Positions 29,460-38,355 of a stretch of 44,556 bases of DNA are shown piece after piece. Position 1 is the stretch's first letter. Each line of letters begins with the position of its first letter. The notes beneath the pieces were generated by a model that made no database searches, was not told the DNA's origin, and worked only from the letters and a program-made list of their open reading frames with translations. The stretch spans positions 1 to 44,556 of the forward strand of contig CANQLL010000003.1 in assembly GCA_947624705.1 (NCBI GenBank), in the 5' to 3' direction. This DNA comes from an uncultured Bacilli bacterium (GTDB lineage Bacteria; Bacillota_I; Bacilli_A; RF39; UBA660). The translations under genes and the position numbers were made by a program.

Positions 29460-32063
29460 TTATACTCCATATTTAACTTTTTTCTTTTTTAAAATTAATT
29501 TTCTTAAAAAATCAACAGGAATAACTGTAAAAGCTAATAAGATTACAATTAAAAATTCAAAACCAGTTAAACCATAAGTTCTAAACATATTTCCCCCATA
29601 ATAAATTAAATATATTTGTACTAATACTATGAAAAGAAAAGTTAATAAAAAGACTTTATTTTTAGTAATATTAGCTAAAATATTTAAACGTTCAGTTCTC
29701 GCATTAAAAGCATTAAAAATACTAACAAAAATAAATAAAGCAAAGTAAGCAGTCATTAAATATTTATAGTTAGTACCACTACGAATTAGCATTTTAAAAA
29801 TTGGTAATTTTAAAAATAAAATACATAAAATGGCGGAATATAAACCTGTAAATAAAATTTCACTATACATATACTTATTAATAATCGCTTCATCCTTTTG
29901 TTTAGGTGCTTCTTGCATATAATCGCGCAGTGGAGCTTCGAAAGAAAAAGCTAGTCCGGCTAAAGTATCCATAATCATATTAATCCATAACATTTGCATA
30001 ATCGTAATGGGAGTGTTAATACCGATAAAAGGCCCAATAATCGACATCGCTACCGCACAAATATTAACCGTTAATTGAAAGATAATAAATTTGCGAATGC
30101 TTTTGAAGATTGTCCGGCCAAATAAAATAGCTTTGCTAATTGATAAAATATTATCATCAACAATCACTATATCTGCGGCACTTTTGGCCACTTCCGTACC
30201 ACTTCCCATCGCAAAGCCCACATCACATTTTTTTAAAGCTGGGGCATCATTGACACCATCTCCTGTCATCCCGACAACTAAATTTTGACTTTGAGCAATT
30301 TTTACTAAACGACTTTTATCACTTGGTAAAGCCCGAGCTATTATTTTAATGGAAGGTAAGATACTAGCTATTTCCTCATCACTTAAACTACCTAAATCTT
30401 TACTTGTTAAAACTAAATCTTTAGAATTATTTATTAAATTAATTTCTTTCCCAATAGCCATGGCTGTTTCTTTAGAATCCCCGGTAATCATAATAGTTTG
30501 AATTCCCGCTTCTGTTACTAACTTTAATCCTTCTTTAGCTTCATCTCTTATTTCATCTTTAATGAAAACTAAACCAACTAGAGTTAAATTATCAAAATAA
30601 TTTAACTCTTTTAAATCTTCATTAATAGCCATTACTAAAACTCTAATTCCCCTATTTGTGGCATTATCTATTTCTTTTAAAATATCTTTTTTATTTAGTA
30701 AAACTTTTCTTTTACCCTCTTTATTATAATAATATTTACAAAAAGGTAAAATCTTTTCCTGCGCTCCTTTAATTAGAGAGAGTCTTTTACCTAAATCAAT
30801 GGTAGTGATAGCATATTTGTTACTACTATTAAAAGGTATTTTATTTATTATTTTAATATTTTGATATTTTTTTTGACAAAATTCCAGTAAAGCTCGATCT
30901 GTTATATTTCCGCCAATAATTTTACCATTTTCATCTATTTGACTAGCATTATTAACAGACATGGATAAATCAACTAAATATTCTAACTTTTTATCTATTT
31001 GTTGATGTTGAGTGTATCTTATTAAATCCCCAGTTATAAAATTAGTTACTTCTAATTTACCTTTGGTAATAGTTCCAGTTTTATCACTTAAAAGTAAATT
31101 AATACTACCCGCTGTTTCAATTCCGACTAACTTTCGAACTAAAACATTTTCTTTTAACATTCTTTTCATATTAGCTGATAAAACTAAAGTTATCATCATG
31201 GGTAACCCTTCGGGTACGGCTACTACAATGATTGTGACACTTAAAGTTAAAGCATAAAGAATATAAGAAAATAATTCTCGAAAGTTAGTTAAAGTAGCCA
31301 TAATTTCATTAACATTAAAATGATTATTTATAACAATCGTGGAAAATAAATAAGAAAAAGAAACCAAGAAAGCTCCAATATAACCTATTCGACTGATTAT
31401 TTTAGCTAAATGTCTTAATTTTAATTTTAAAGGACTATCAGGTTGTTTTTCTTGAATTTCTAAAGCTAATGAACCATAAATAGTTTTATCCCCTACTTCA
31501 CAGACTAACATTTTAGCTTCTTTATTAACTACGACACTACCTCTTAAAACTTTACTATCTTTTAAAGAAGATTTTTCTTTTTCTTTGGCTTCACCATTTA
31601 AAATAGATTCATCTACTTCTATTTCCCCTTCAATAATAATTCCATCCGCCGGAACTTTATCTCCTGAGGCTAATAAGACAATATCTTCTTTAACTACTTC
31701 ATCAATACTAATTTCTTTAATTTTACCGTCTCTTAAAACTCTTGATTTAGTTTTTTCCGCTTCATCTTGTAAACGTTTAAAAGCTTGCTCACTTCCATAT
31801 TCACTAATACTAGAAATAAATGAAGCTAAGAATATAGCAATAACTATGCCTAAAGTTTCAAACCAATCAAAATCTTGAAATAGAAAAACAACTTTAACAG
31901 CTAAAGCTATTAATAAAATTTTAATAATAGGATCTCCTAAAGATTCCAAAAGTAATCTAAAAAAGCCATCTTGTTTCTTATCTGTTATTTTATTAGTGCC
32001 ATATTTTTTTCTAGATATTATTACTTCTTCTTCGCTTAAACCTTTGCTATATTTATTTTTCAT
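29460..32063 (-). CDS. Calcium-translocating P-type ATPase (P2/PMCA-like)
   Basis: An ATP-driven cation exporter, probably of Ca2+. All core motifs are present: actuator-loop LNGEAKE in place of TGES, VAVPEGLPM in helix M4, phosphorylation site SDKTGTITKG, KGA in the nucleotide domain, TGDSKETA, and hinge TGDGVNDAPALKKCDVGFAMG. The M6 segment MLWINMIMDTLAGLAFSFEAP is PMCA-like. About 10 helices are predicted. The start is moved to the ATG at 32063, which has GGAGGACAAT in front, giving 867 residues. It is a single gene, convergent with the cotJ operon. Specificity for Ca2+ is inferred from family. Confidence 0.92.
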   Translation of the reverse strand: MKNKYSKGLSEEEVIISRKKYGTNKITDKKQDGFFRLLLESLGDPIIKILLIALAVKVVFLFQDFDWFETLGIVIAIFLASFISSISEYGSEQAFKRLQDEAEKTKSRVLRDGKIKEISIDEVVKEDIVLLASGDKVPADGIIIEGEIEVDESILNGEAKEKEKSSLKDSKVLRGSVVVNKEAKMLVCEVGDKTIYGSLALEIQEKQPDSPLKLKLRHLAKIISRIGYIGAFLVSFSYLFSTIVINNHFNVNEIMATLTNFRELFSYILYALTLSVTIIVVAVPEGLPMMITLVLSANMKRMLKENVLVRKLVGIETAGSINLLLSDKTGTITKGKLEVTNFITGDLIRYTQHQQIDKKLEYLVDLSMSVNNASQIDENGKIIGGNITDRALLEFCQKKYQNIKIINKIPFNSSNKYAITTIDLGKRLSLIKGAQEKILPFCKYYYNKEGKRKVLLNKKDILKEIDNATNRGIRVLVMAINEDLKELNYFDNLTLVGLVFIKDEIRDEAKEGLKLVTEAGIQTIMITGDSKETAMAIGKEINLINNSKDLVLTSKDLGSLSDEEIASILPSIKIIARALPSDKSRLVKIAQSQNLVVGMTGDGVNDAPALKKCDVGFAMGSGTEVAKSAADIVIVDDNILSISKAILFGRTIFKSIRKFIIFQLTVNICAVAMSIIGPFIGINTPITIMQMLWINMIMDTLAGLAFSFEAPLRDYMQEAPKQKDEAIINKYMYSEILFTGLYSAILCILFLKLPIFKMLIRSGTNYKYLMTAYFALFIFVSIFNAFNARTERLNILANITKNKVFLLTFLFIVLVQIYLIYYGGNMFRTYGLTGFEFLIVILLAFTVIPVDFLRKLILKKKKVKYGV

Positions 32064-32108
32064 ATTGTCCTCCAACACAATATATGCCAAGGTTTAAACT
32101 TTTAGAAT

Positions 32109-32145
32109 AAAAAAATTAGGACCATATTCTAAATAGTCCCCTATT
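32109..32145 (-). terminator. Possible terminator of the GNAT gene
   Basis: Minus strand TAGGGGAC...GTCCTA pairs with a two-base bulge and is followed by TTTTTTT. The stem is imperfect. Confidence 0.45.
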
Positions 32146-32156
32146 AATAATTTCAA

Positions 32157-32690
32157 CTATTCATTAATTATCGCATAAACATATGCATCTTCATTTTTAT
32201 TTGTTTTACAAAAATATTTTTTTCTTAAAATACCTTCTAATTCAAAGCCACATTTTTCTAATAACTTACGACTGGCAATATTTGGGTCAATTGTTTCTGC
32301 TGATATTCTTATTAATCCATAATTTTTAAAATAATAATTTACTAATAATTTTATAGCTTCGCTCATTATTCCTTTTTTCCAATATTTTTGACTTAAGCAA
32401 TAAGCTATCTCCCCTGTTTTATGTCTTTTACTTGTTACAATATTAATTGAACCAACAACATTACCTTCATATTCAATCGCATATTGTTTAAAAGGATCAT
32501 CTTTTTTATAACATTCGATGTAATAGTTTATAGAATCTTTGGCATCTTCAATACTTTTATAATTTTTCCAAAGCATATATTTAGATACTTCTTCGTCCAT
32601 ACCCCAATTTTCATATAATTGTTTAGCATCATCTAGTTCAAATTCTCTTAATGTAACTTTTTTTCCTTTAATTGGTTCTAATTTTATCAT
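32157..32690 (-). CDS. GNAT-family N-acetyltransferase (RimJ/RimL-like)
   Basis: Transfers an acetyl group from acetyl-CoA to an amine; substrate unknown. The family features are VTLREFELDDAKQLYENW (about 12-29), GEIAYCLSQKYWKKGIMSEAIKLLVNYYF (the acetyl-CoA loop, about 92-120), RISAETIDPNIASRKLLEKCGFELEGILRKKYF (about 127-159). Its 177 residues are normal. AAGGAGGA is the ribosome site. It stands alone between the ATPase and infB. Substrates in this branch range from ribosomal protein N-termini to antibiotics, so none is assigned. Confidence 0.9.
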   Translation of the reverse strand: MIKLEPIKGKKVTLREFELDDAKQLYENWGMDEEVSKYMLWKNYKSIEDAKDSINYYIECYKKDDPFKQYAIEYEGNVVGSINIVTSKRHKTGEIAYCLSQKYWKKGIMSEAIKLLVNYYFKNYGLIRISAETIDPNIASRKLLEKCGFELEGILRKKYFCKTNKNEDAYVYAIINE

Positions 32691-32783
32691 TTCTAATTCC
32701 TCCTTAATACCTTCATTATATTCTTGTTAGTTATTTTTTCATATTACTTAATAATAACGTAATATATATTTTTATTTCTTAAG

Positions 32784-32808
32784 AAAAAACAAGTTCTTCA
32801 AACTTGTT
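32784..32808 (-). terminator. Terminator after infB
   Basis: Minus strand AACAAGTT-TGAAG-AACTTGTT followed by TTTTC; the infB stop codon overlaps its edge. It ends the operon, so rbfA does not follow infB here. Confidence 0.8.
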
Positions 32809-34921
32809 AAACTCTTTTAATTTCCACCATTTCATAGGCTTCAATAATATCTTTTTCTTTTATATCATTATAACCATCTAAAGTAATACCACATTCAAAA
32901 CCTTTTTTCACTTCTTTAGCAGCATCTTTTCCTCTTTGGATACTAGCTATTTTACCATCATGAATTATAACGCCATCGCGAATGACCCGAGCTTGAGCAT
33001 TATTTTTAATAAGGCCATCAGTTACATAAGATCCCGCAATAGTTCCAACTTTAGAAAATTTAAATAATTGTCTAACTTCAGCCGTACCTAGAATTTTTTC
33101 TTCAAATTCAGGATCTAACATGCCTTTCATGGCAAGTTCCATTTCTTCGACAACTTTATAAATTATTGTATAAAGTCTAATTTCGACTGAATACTCTTTA
33201 GCAATTTCTTTAGTCATGGCACTAGGAGAAACATTAAAACCAATAACAATAGCATTAGAAGCATTAGCTAAAACTATGTCGCTTTCGGTAATTGTTCCAA
33301 TTCCCGAACGAATAACATTAACAGTTACACCCTCAACATTAATTTTTTCTAAAGCATTGCGTACGGCTTCTTCCGAACCGCGCACGTCGGCTTTTAAAAC
33401 AACATTAATTTCTTTATTGCCGGCATTAATGTGAGCAAATAAATCATCTAAAGAAACAACTTCTTTTTTATGACGATTTTCTTTAGCATAAGTTTCTCTT
33501 TTTTGAGCAATAGATTTAGCTTGACTTTCCGTTTCAAAAGCCATGAATTTATCTCCAGCCGAAGGATTGCCGGATAAACCGGTAATTTCTACTGGCGTAG
33601 AAGGTCCAGCTGAAACAATTTGTTCCCCTAAATCATTTTTCATAGTTCTAACTTTACCAAAGTAATAACCAACTACAATCGGGTCACCTAATCTTAAAGT
33701 TCCATTTTGAATTAAGATTGAAGCCACTCCTCCCACATTTTTATCAATTTTAGATTCAATTACAGAGCCTACAGCATAACGTTTAGGATTAGCTTTTAAT
33801 TCACTCATTTCGGCAATAGTTAAAACAGTTTCTAATAGTAAATCAACGCCTTCGCCGGTTGCGGCAGAGATGTCCACAAAAGGAACATTTCCGCCCCATT
33901 CTTCCGGCGTTATATTAATTTCGGCCATTTCGGTTCTAATTCTATCGGGATTAGCATCTTTTTTATCAATTTTATTAACTGCAACAACAATAGGCACGTG
34001 AGCCGATAAAGCATGATCAACCGCTTCTTTGGTCTGTGGCATGACCCCATCATCAGCAGCCACAATGATGATAACAATATCAGTAACACTTGCTCCGCGT
34101 GCACGCATTTCGGTAAAGGCCGCATGACCAGGGGTATCGATAAAGGTAATTAAATCATCACCTTTTTTAACTTGATAAGCCCCAATATGTTGAGTAATTC
34201 CTCCAAATTCCGTATTAACAACATGAGATGAACGAATATAATCTAGTAAAGTTGTTTTACCATGATCAACATGACCCATAATTGTAACAACTGGTGGTCT
34301 TTTAACTAAATCTTTAACATCATCTATTACTTCATATTCTTCAAAGTTAGCTAAATCGCGGGTTGAATCTTTCTTTAAAGTCTTACCATATTCTAAAGCA
34401 ATAATCTCGGCATTTTCATAATCAATAGCTTGATTTAAACTTAACATTAAACCCGAAGTTATCAGTTTACTAATAACTTCACTACCAGTTACTTCTAACT
34501 GGCTTGCTAAATCATTAACAGTCATACCTTCATGATATAAAACCACATTTTCTTCTTCATTATTAGTTTTTAATTTAGACTTATTTTTATACATAGCCTT
34601 TCTTTTATTTAAAAACTCTTCTTTTGTCACATTATTATTTTTCTTTTTTAATTTTTCTTTTTTAACTTCATTTTTCATAGCAGCATTTTTAATGCTGGAT
34701 AATTCCATTATTTCATCAACAGCTTGATCAATAACATCCTCTTCTTCTAAAGAAGTATCATTTTCTGTACTAATTAAACTTAAAACATTATCTAAAATAA
34801 TAACATCATCATCTTCTAACAAATCGGTTGCACTACTAACATTAATATCAATTTCTTGACATTTTTTTAAAACCTCGGCAACTGTCATATTTACTGAATC
34901 CGCATATTCTTTTACAGTCAT
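32807..34921 (-). CDS. infB: Translation initiation factor IF-2
   Basis: A GTPase that brings fMet-tRNA to the 30S subunit and joins the subunits. Two short IF2-N helical modules are seen at about residues 1-55 and 128-180. The G domain follows with VTIMGHVDHGKTTLLDYIR (about 210-228), DTPGHAAFTEMRARG and NKIDKKDANPDR; then beta-barrel domains II and III and the tRNA-binding C-terminal domain (GSYVTDGLIKNNAQARVIRDG). At 704 residues the N-terminal extension is short. AAGGAGGAAAT precedes the ATG. Last gene of the rimP-nusA operon. Confidence 0.97.
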   Translation of the reverse strand: MTVKEYADSVNMTVAEVLKKCQEIDINVSSATDLLEDDDVIILDNVLSLISTENDTSLEEEDVIDQAVDEIMELSSIKNAAMKNEVKKEKLKKKNNNVTKEEFLNKRKAMYKNKSKLKTNNEEENVVLYHEGMTVNDLASQLEVTGSEVISKLITSGLMLSLNQAIDYENAEIIALEYGKTLKKDSTRDLANFEEYEVIDDVKDLVKRPPVVTIMGHVDHGKTTLLDYIRSSHVVNTEFGGITQHIGAYQVKKGDDLITFIDTPGHAAFTEMRARGASVTDIVIIIVAADDGVMPQTKEAVDHALSAHVPIVVAVNKIDKKDANPDRIRTEMAEINITPEEWGGNVPFVDISAATGEGVDLLLETVLTIAEMSELKANPKRYAVGSVIESKIDKNVGGVASILIQNGTLRLGDPIVVGYYFGKVRTMKNDLGEQIVSAGPSTPVEITGLSGNPSAGDKFMAFETESQAKSIAQKRETYAKENRHKKEVVSLDDLFAHINAGNKEINVVLKADVRGSEEAVRNALEKINVEGVTVNVIRSGIGTITESDIVLANASNAIVIGFNVSPSAMTKEIAKEYSVEIRLYTIIYKVVEEMELAMKGMLDPEFEEKILGTAEVRQLFKFSKVGTIAGSYVTDGLIKNNAQARVIRDGVIIHDGKIASIQRGKDAAKEVKKGFECGITLDGYNDIKEKDIIEAYEMVEIKRV

Positions 34922-34937
34922 AATTATTTCCTCCTTC

Positions 34938-35198
34938 TCATCTTACTAATTTTCTTAAATTTTCATAAACCTCTTCTTGAACTTCTACTTCTAATACTCT
35001 ATCTAATATTTTATTTTGTTGCGCTTTATTTATCACAGCTAAATCCCTTTTTAAATAAGCGCCTTTGCCATTTAATTTTCCTGTTTCATCAACTATTACA
35101 TTTTTTTGGGGCGTTCTTACGACACGTATTAATTCTTTTTTTTCACATTTATCTTTCGTAATAACACAAGTTCGCATCGGAATTTTTCTTTGTTTCAT
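34938..35198 (-). CDS. ylxR: YlxR-type RNA-binding protein (DUF448)
   Basis: An 86-residue protein with the YlxR signature IPMRTCVITKDKCEKKELIRVVRTP...VDETGKLNGKGAYLKRD. YlxR is usually encoded between nusA and infB; recent work on the family points to RNase P interaction. Here ylxQ, which usually sits next to it, is missing. It lies 16 bases before infB, and AGGAGGAAAC is its ribosome site. Confidence 0.93.
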   Translation of the reverse strand: MKQRKIPMRTCVITKDKCEKKELIRVVRTPQKNVIVDETGKLNGKGAYLKRDLAVINKAQQNKILDRVLEVEVQEEVYENLRKLVR

Positions 35199-35206
35199 GT
35201 TTCCTC

Positions 35207-36124
35207 CTAACTTAAAAATTTTTTAATTAATTCTTTTTCATTTTCCGGATTTAAATCACATGAAGATGCTAATTTATGTCCATAGCCATTAAATTCTTTC
35301 GCGATATTCTTAACTTCTATTTCATTATTAATACTTCTAAATGATACCGTTTCATTATCAACAGCCATAAATATTAAAACATCACAACTTTTATCATCAT
35401 TTAATTTATCAGCTAAGATATTACGATAATCATAAAGTCCATAAACAATCCCATATTTAATTTTATCTATTTTTTTATAAATAACTCTTTTTATTAAATT
35501 ATCTAAATATTTTTGTTCTTCTTCTAATTGTTCTTTAATCCAATTTTTTTCTTCTTCGTTATAGCGAAAATGAAGAGATATGACACTAAATTTATCATTA
35601 AAGTGATTTATATACCCAACACTTCCCAACTTGTGTAATAAAGTTTCTAAATGATAAGCATCTAAATTATTTTCTTCTTTCCACTTCCAAGTATCATGTA
35701 AATCAGTTAACTTAACAAATTCTTTTAAAGTTTTATTAGGAAGAATTAAATAATGATGTTTAACTAAATATTCATAAAATAAACTTGTTGCACATTTATC
35801 TAAATTAATATCAATAAATTGATAATCTTTATCTTTTATTTTTTCTAAGTTAGATATATGATGATCAATAATAAATATTTTATTATTTAATTTTTCATTA
35901 CTAGCAATTTTAGTTAAGATATTATCACTTGGACATAAATCAGTAATAAAAATTTTTTCATAATTTACATATTCTTCTTGATTAATAAAATCATTTAATT
36001 TTAAATCTAAATCTTTAAAATTTTTACATAAAGTATAATCTACTTCTTCAAAACATATTTTACTTAAAATGATACATCCTAAACCATCAGGATCAGCTTG
36101 ATGGGAAAATATTTTTATTGGCAT
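35207..36124 (-). CDS. DHH-family phosphoesterase inside the nusA-infB operon
   Basis: A 305-residue cytoplasmic protein with DHH-superfamily motifs: SHQADPDGLGCIIL (about 7-20), ITDLCPSDN (about 60-68), IDHHISNLEKI (about 85-95), LTDLHDTWKW, and a C-terminal DHHA1-like FNGYGHKLASSCDL (about 279-292). The DHHA1 loop is GYGHKLAS rather than the GGGGHKFAS seen in the NrnA homologue at 17.5 kb, and overall similarity to it is low. It is therefore a different subfamily, with substrate unknown (short RNA, pAp or cyclic dinucleotide are the known choices). It lies 8 bases before ylxR, so it is surely cotranscribed with the translation genes. Confidence 0.85.
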   Translation of the reverse strand: MPIKIFSHQADPDGLGCIILSKICFEEVDYTLCKNFKDLDLKLNDFINQEEYVNYEKIFITDLCPSDNILTKIASNEKLNNKIFIIDHHISNLEKIKDKDYQFIDINLDKCATSLFYEYLVKHHYLILPNKTLKEFVKLTDLHDTWKWKEENNLDAYHLETLLHKLGSVGYINHFNDKFSVISLHFRYNEEEKNWIKEQLEEEQKYLDNLIKRVIYKKIDKIKYGIVYGLYDYRNILADKLNDDKSCDVLIFMAVDNETVSFRSINNEIEVKNIAKEFNGYGHKLASSCDLNPENEKELIKKFLS

Positions 36125-36139
36125 ATAACCACCTCCATA

Positions 36140-36601
36140 TTATTTAGTTTTTATATAAATATTTTGATTATTTAAAATTTCTGTTTCTTCATTTTTTAAA
36201 TTTTCAATTACTTCTAATATTTCTTCATTAGTATAAGTATCTTTAGCAATAGAATTATTATAATAATGCATAATACTATTTAAATCGATATTGTATATAA
36301 CTTCTCCATAAGGTTCTTGACCAAGTTCACCATGCAGTTTTTTATCAGTTCCAATTAAGATAATAGGTGTTTCAAGAGCCCCTAAACCCATTTTAGTTAT
36401 ATAATACTGAGGATTATTTTTTAAATCAATTATTTTTGTTATATAAAGATTATTTAAATTAGTAGCTTGACCTATTAATTCATCACTTTTGGTTTCTTCA
36501 TTATATTGATATTTTAAAGTGTTTTTGCTTTTACCACAAGCCGTAAGACTCATACTGGCAATTAGGGTGGTTGCTATTAAAACTTTTCTTCTGTGCTTCA
36601 A
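36140..36601 (-). CDS. Lipoprotein of unknown function inside the nusA-infB operon
   Basis: A 153-residue predicted lipoprotein: basic start MKHRRKV, hydrophobic stretch and lipobox SLTA-C22. The mature part is polar, with no recognised domain. The start is TTG at 36601, which overlaps the nusA TGA stop (TTGA), with AGGAAGGAAA upstream; no other start is possible that keeps the signal peptide. A secreted protein coupled to nusA is unexpected, and its role is unknown. Confidence 0.8.
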   Translation of the reverse strand: MKHRRKVLIATTLIASMSLTACGKSKNTLKYQYNEETKSDELIGQATNLNNLYITKIIDLKNNPQYYITKMGLGALETPIILIGTDKKLHGELGQEPYGEVIYNIDLNSIMHYYNNSIAKDTYTNEEILEVIENLKNEETEILNNQNIYIKTK

Positions 36602-37713
36602 TTTTGATTTCCTTCCTCATTTATTTGATTTAAAGTTTTAACACTAATTTTATACTTAGTTAAACGACTAGCTAATTTAACATTACTTCCCCCTTTACCA
36701 ATGGCTAAAGAGAAGTTACTATCATCTAAAATTGCTAAAGCTTCTTTTTTAACGGGATCAGTTATATTAACAATAGCATTTTTAGCTGGTGATAAAGCAT
36801 TTTGAATAAAGGTTACTGGATCTTCATCATATAAAACTAAATCTACTTTTTCGCCATTTAATTCTTTTAAAATACTACCAATTCTTGAACCATGTTCCCC
36901 AATACACGCGCCGATAGCATCAACTTTTTCATTGGTTGAATAAACAGCAACTTTACTTCTTAGTCCAGCTTCGCGCGCAACGGCATATAGCATTAAAGTT
37001 CCATCTTCAAATTCGGGAATTTCTCTTTCAAATAATCTTTTAACAAAACCATAATGTTTACGTGAAAGTAATATTAATGGTCCTTTGGTTCCGGCTTCGA
37101 CTTTGGTGACATAAACTTTAACTGAAGAACCCATTTTTACTTCTTCGCCTGGAATCATTTCACTTTTTGGTAAAATACCTCTCGTTCGGCCTAATTCTAC
37201 ATAATAATTTTTAGCATCTTCCATGGCTAGTGTTCCAACTAATAACTCATTTTGTTTATCTGCAAACTCAGCCATGATACTATTTCTTTCTGCTTCTCTT
37301 ATCTTTTGCGTAACTACTTGTTTGGCCGTACTAGCAGCCACCCGACCGAAATCAGCGGGAGTTACTTCTTTTTCAATAGTTTCCCCAACTTTAATATCAG
37401 GTACTATTTCTTTAGCATCTTCAAGTAATATTTGGGCATCAGGATTTATTTCTGGTTCGGTATAAGTAACATTACCTTCTTCATCCACTACTTCTTCTCC
37501 ATCAATATAATCTTCGACTACAACTAAATAAGAATAAACTTTAATATCTCCTGTTTCACGATTAATATCTACTCTAACGTTAGTTTTAGAATCAAAATTC
37601 TTTTTATAAGCTGTAGCTAAAGCTTGTTCCATCGCTTCAAAAACAATATCTTCTGATATACCTTTTTCTTCCACAATATTCTTTACAGCTTTAATAAATT
37701 CTTCACTATTCAT
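36598..37713 (-). CDS. nusA: Transcription termination/antitermination factor NusA
   Basis: Binds RNA polymerase and nascent RNA and controls pausing and termination. An N-terminal polymerase-binding domain (about 1-130), an S1 domain (about 135-200, VELGRTRGILPKSEMIPGE), and KH domains (GACIGEHGSRIGSILKELNGEKVDLVLY and LAIGKGGSNVKLASRLTKYKISVKT) are present. The 371 residues match Gram-positive NusA, without C-terminal acidic repeats. The second ATG (37713) is chosen because AAGGAG lies 9 bases upstream. Its start overlaps rimP by 8 bases. It ends in TGA, which shows that TGA is a stop here. Confidence 0.96.
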   Translation of the reverse strand: MNSEEFIKAVKNIVEEKGISEDIVFEAMEQALATAYKKNFDSKTNVRVDINRETGDIKVYSYLVVVEDYIDGEEVVDEEGNVTYTEPEINPDAQILLEDAKEIVPDIKVGETIEKEVTPADFGRVAASTAKQVVTQKIREAERNSIMAEFADKQNELLVGTLAMEDAKNYYVELGRTRGILPKSEMIPGEEVKMGSSVKVYVTKVEAGTKGPLILLSRKHYGFVKRLFEREIPEFEDGTLMLYAVAREAGLRSKVAVYSTNEKVDAIGACIGEHGSRIGSILKELNGEKVDLVLYDEDPVTFIQNALSPAKNAIVNITDPVKKEALAILDDSNFSLAIGKGGSNVKLASRLTKYKISVKTLNQINEEGNQN

Positions 37714-37972
37714 TATAATCATCTCCTTTAACTTTACTTACAACATCTAGAATATAATATTCATCTATTAAATCATGTTTATCCACAATTGGATTAATTA
37801 CTTCTGTGGCTTTAACAATTGTATCTAAATCTATACCCCCAATTTTATCTAATTCAATTGTTAAAAACTTATACTTTTTTTCTTCCCGAATATTAATATC
37901 GGAAACTATAATTTCCATTTCTTTTAAAGCTTGATTAACATCACTTTCTAATTTTTTTAATTTTTGATCCAT
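37706..37972 (-). CDS. rimP: RimP N-terminal domain only (short ribosome maturation factor)
   Basis: The 88-residue protein matches the alpha/beta N-terminal domain of RimP: MEIIVSDINIREEKKYKFLTIELDKIGGIDLDTIVKATEVINPIVDKHDLIDEYYILDVVS. Normal RimP has about 150 residues, with a C-terminal SH3-like domain that begins soon after the LEVSSPG motif; here the protein stops at that point (DVVSKVKGDDYNE) and nusA starts in an overlapping frame. No remnant of the second domain is seen. RimP normally assists 30S maturation by binding S12. Whether the short form is active is unknown. Confidence 0.8.
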   Translation of the reverse strand: MDQKLKKLESDVNQALKEMEIIVSDINIREEKKYKFLTIELDKIGGIDLDTIVKATEVINPIVDKHDLIDEYYILDVVSKVKGDDYNE

Positions 37973-38031
37973 ACCTCACCTCTTACCATATTAAAAGCAG
38001 GAATTTCTGCCCGCTTTCATCTGTTAAAAGT

Positions 38032-38060
38032 ATTATAACAAAGATATGCTAAAAATGAAA
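38032..38060 (-). promoter_or_regulatory. Promoter of the rimP-nusA-infB operon
   Basis: TTTCAT-N17-TATAAT on the minus strand, with TGT before the -10 box. The leader then contains a GC-containing hairpin (GCGGGCAGAAATTCCTGC region) before the rimP ribosome site GAGGTGAGG. The -35 box lies in the terminator of the LysM gene. Confidence 0.55.
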
Positions 38061-38076
38061 CTATTTTTTTCATTTT
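38052..38076 (-). terminator. Terminator of the LysM gene
   Basis: Minus strand AAAATGAAA-AAAATAG-TTTCATTTT, a 9-bp stem directly after the LysM stop codon, with only a short T-run. Confidence 0.6.
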
Positions 38077-38337
38077 ATTTAGTTCTTCTTGTAACTAATA
38101 ATTGATCTGGCATTAAATAAATTGTATCATTTTCACGCATGACTCTTTCTTTATCAATTCCAAATCGATTGGCCACAACATCTAAAGTATCTCCTTCAGT
38201 TGTTATATAATAACTATAGCCGCTTTTGGGAATTAAAATTTGTTGATTAGGATAGATATAATCATTCATTGTTAAACCATTTAAAGTTGCTAGTAATTCG
38301 GGATTAATATTATATTTTCTGGCAATAGCATATAAAT
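38075..38337 (-). pseudogene. C-terminal part of a split triple-LysM gene
   Basis: The ORF track shows only 64 residues from an internal ATG, but the frame is open further upstream and encodes NLYAIARKYNINPELLATLN immediately after the repeat TATCCCC. It continues with YIYPNQQILIPKSG, then a third module YYITTEGDTLDVVANRFGIDKERVMREN and ends LLVTRRTK. So this fragment carries most of LysM 2 and all of LysM 3. It has no start, promoter or ribosome site of its own at the junction. Joined to the N-terminal fragment at 42 kb it gives one 151-residue protein. LysM modules bind peptidoglycan; a spore-envelope role is inferred from the promoter of the N-terminal half. Confidence 0.85.
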
Positions 38338-38344
38338 TATCCCC
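38338..38344. repeat. Attachment-site core, recombinase side
   Basis: TATCCCC (minus strand GGGGATA), the copy adjoining the C-terminal LysM fragment and next to the recombinase gene. Confidence 0.8.
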
Positions 38345-38355
38345 TGATACTCTTT

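Noticed and set aside
36598-36601. Possible reassigned code (TGA as tryptophan), suggested by Mollicutes-like composition
   Set aside because: nusA ends in TGA at the normal family length, and all conserved genes are full length with TGA read as stop.
38075-38269. The 64-residue LysM ORF as an independent small gene
   Set aside because: Its LysM frame continues upstream of the ATG to the recombinase attachment site, and it has no ribosome site or promoter; it is the distal part of the split gene.
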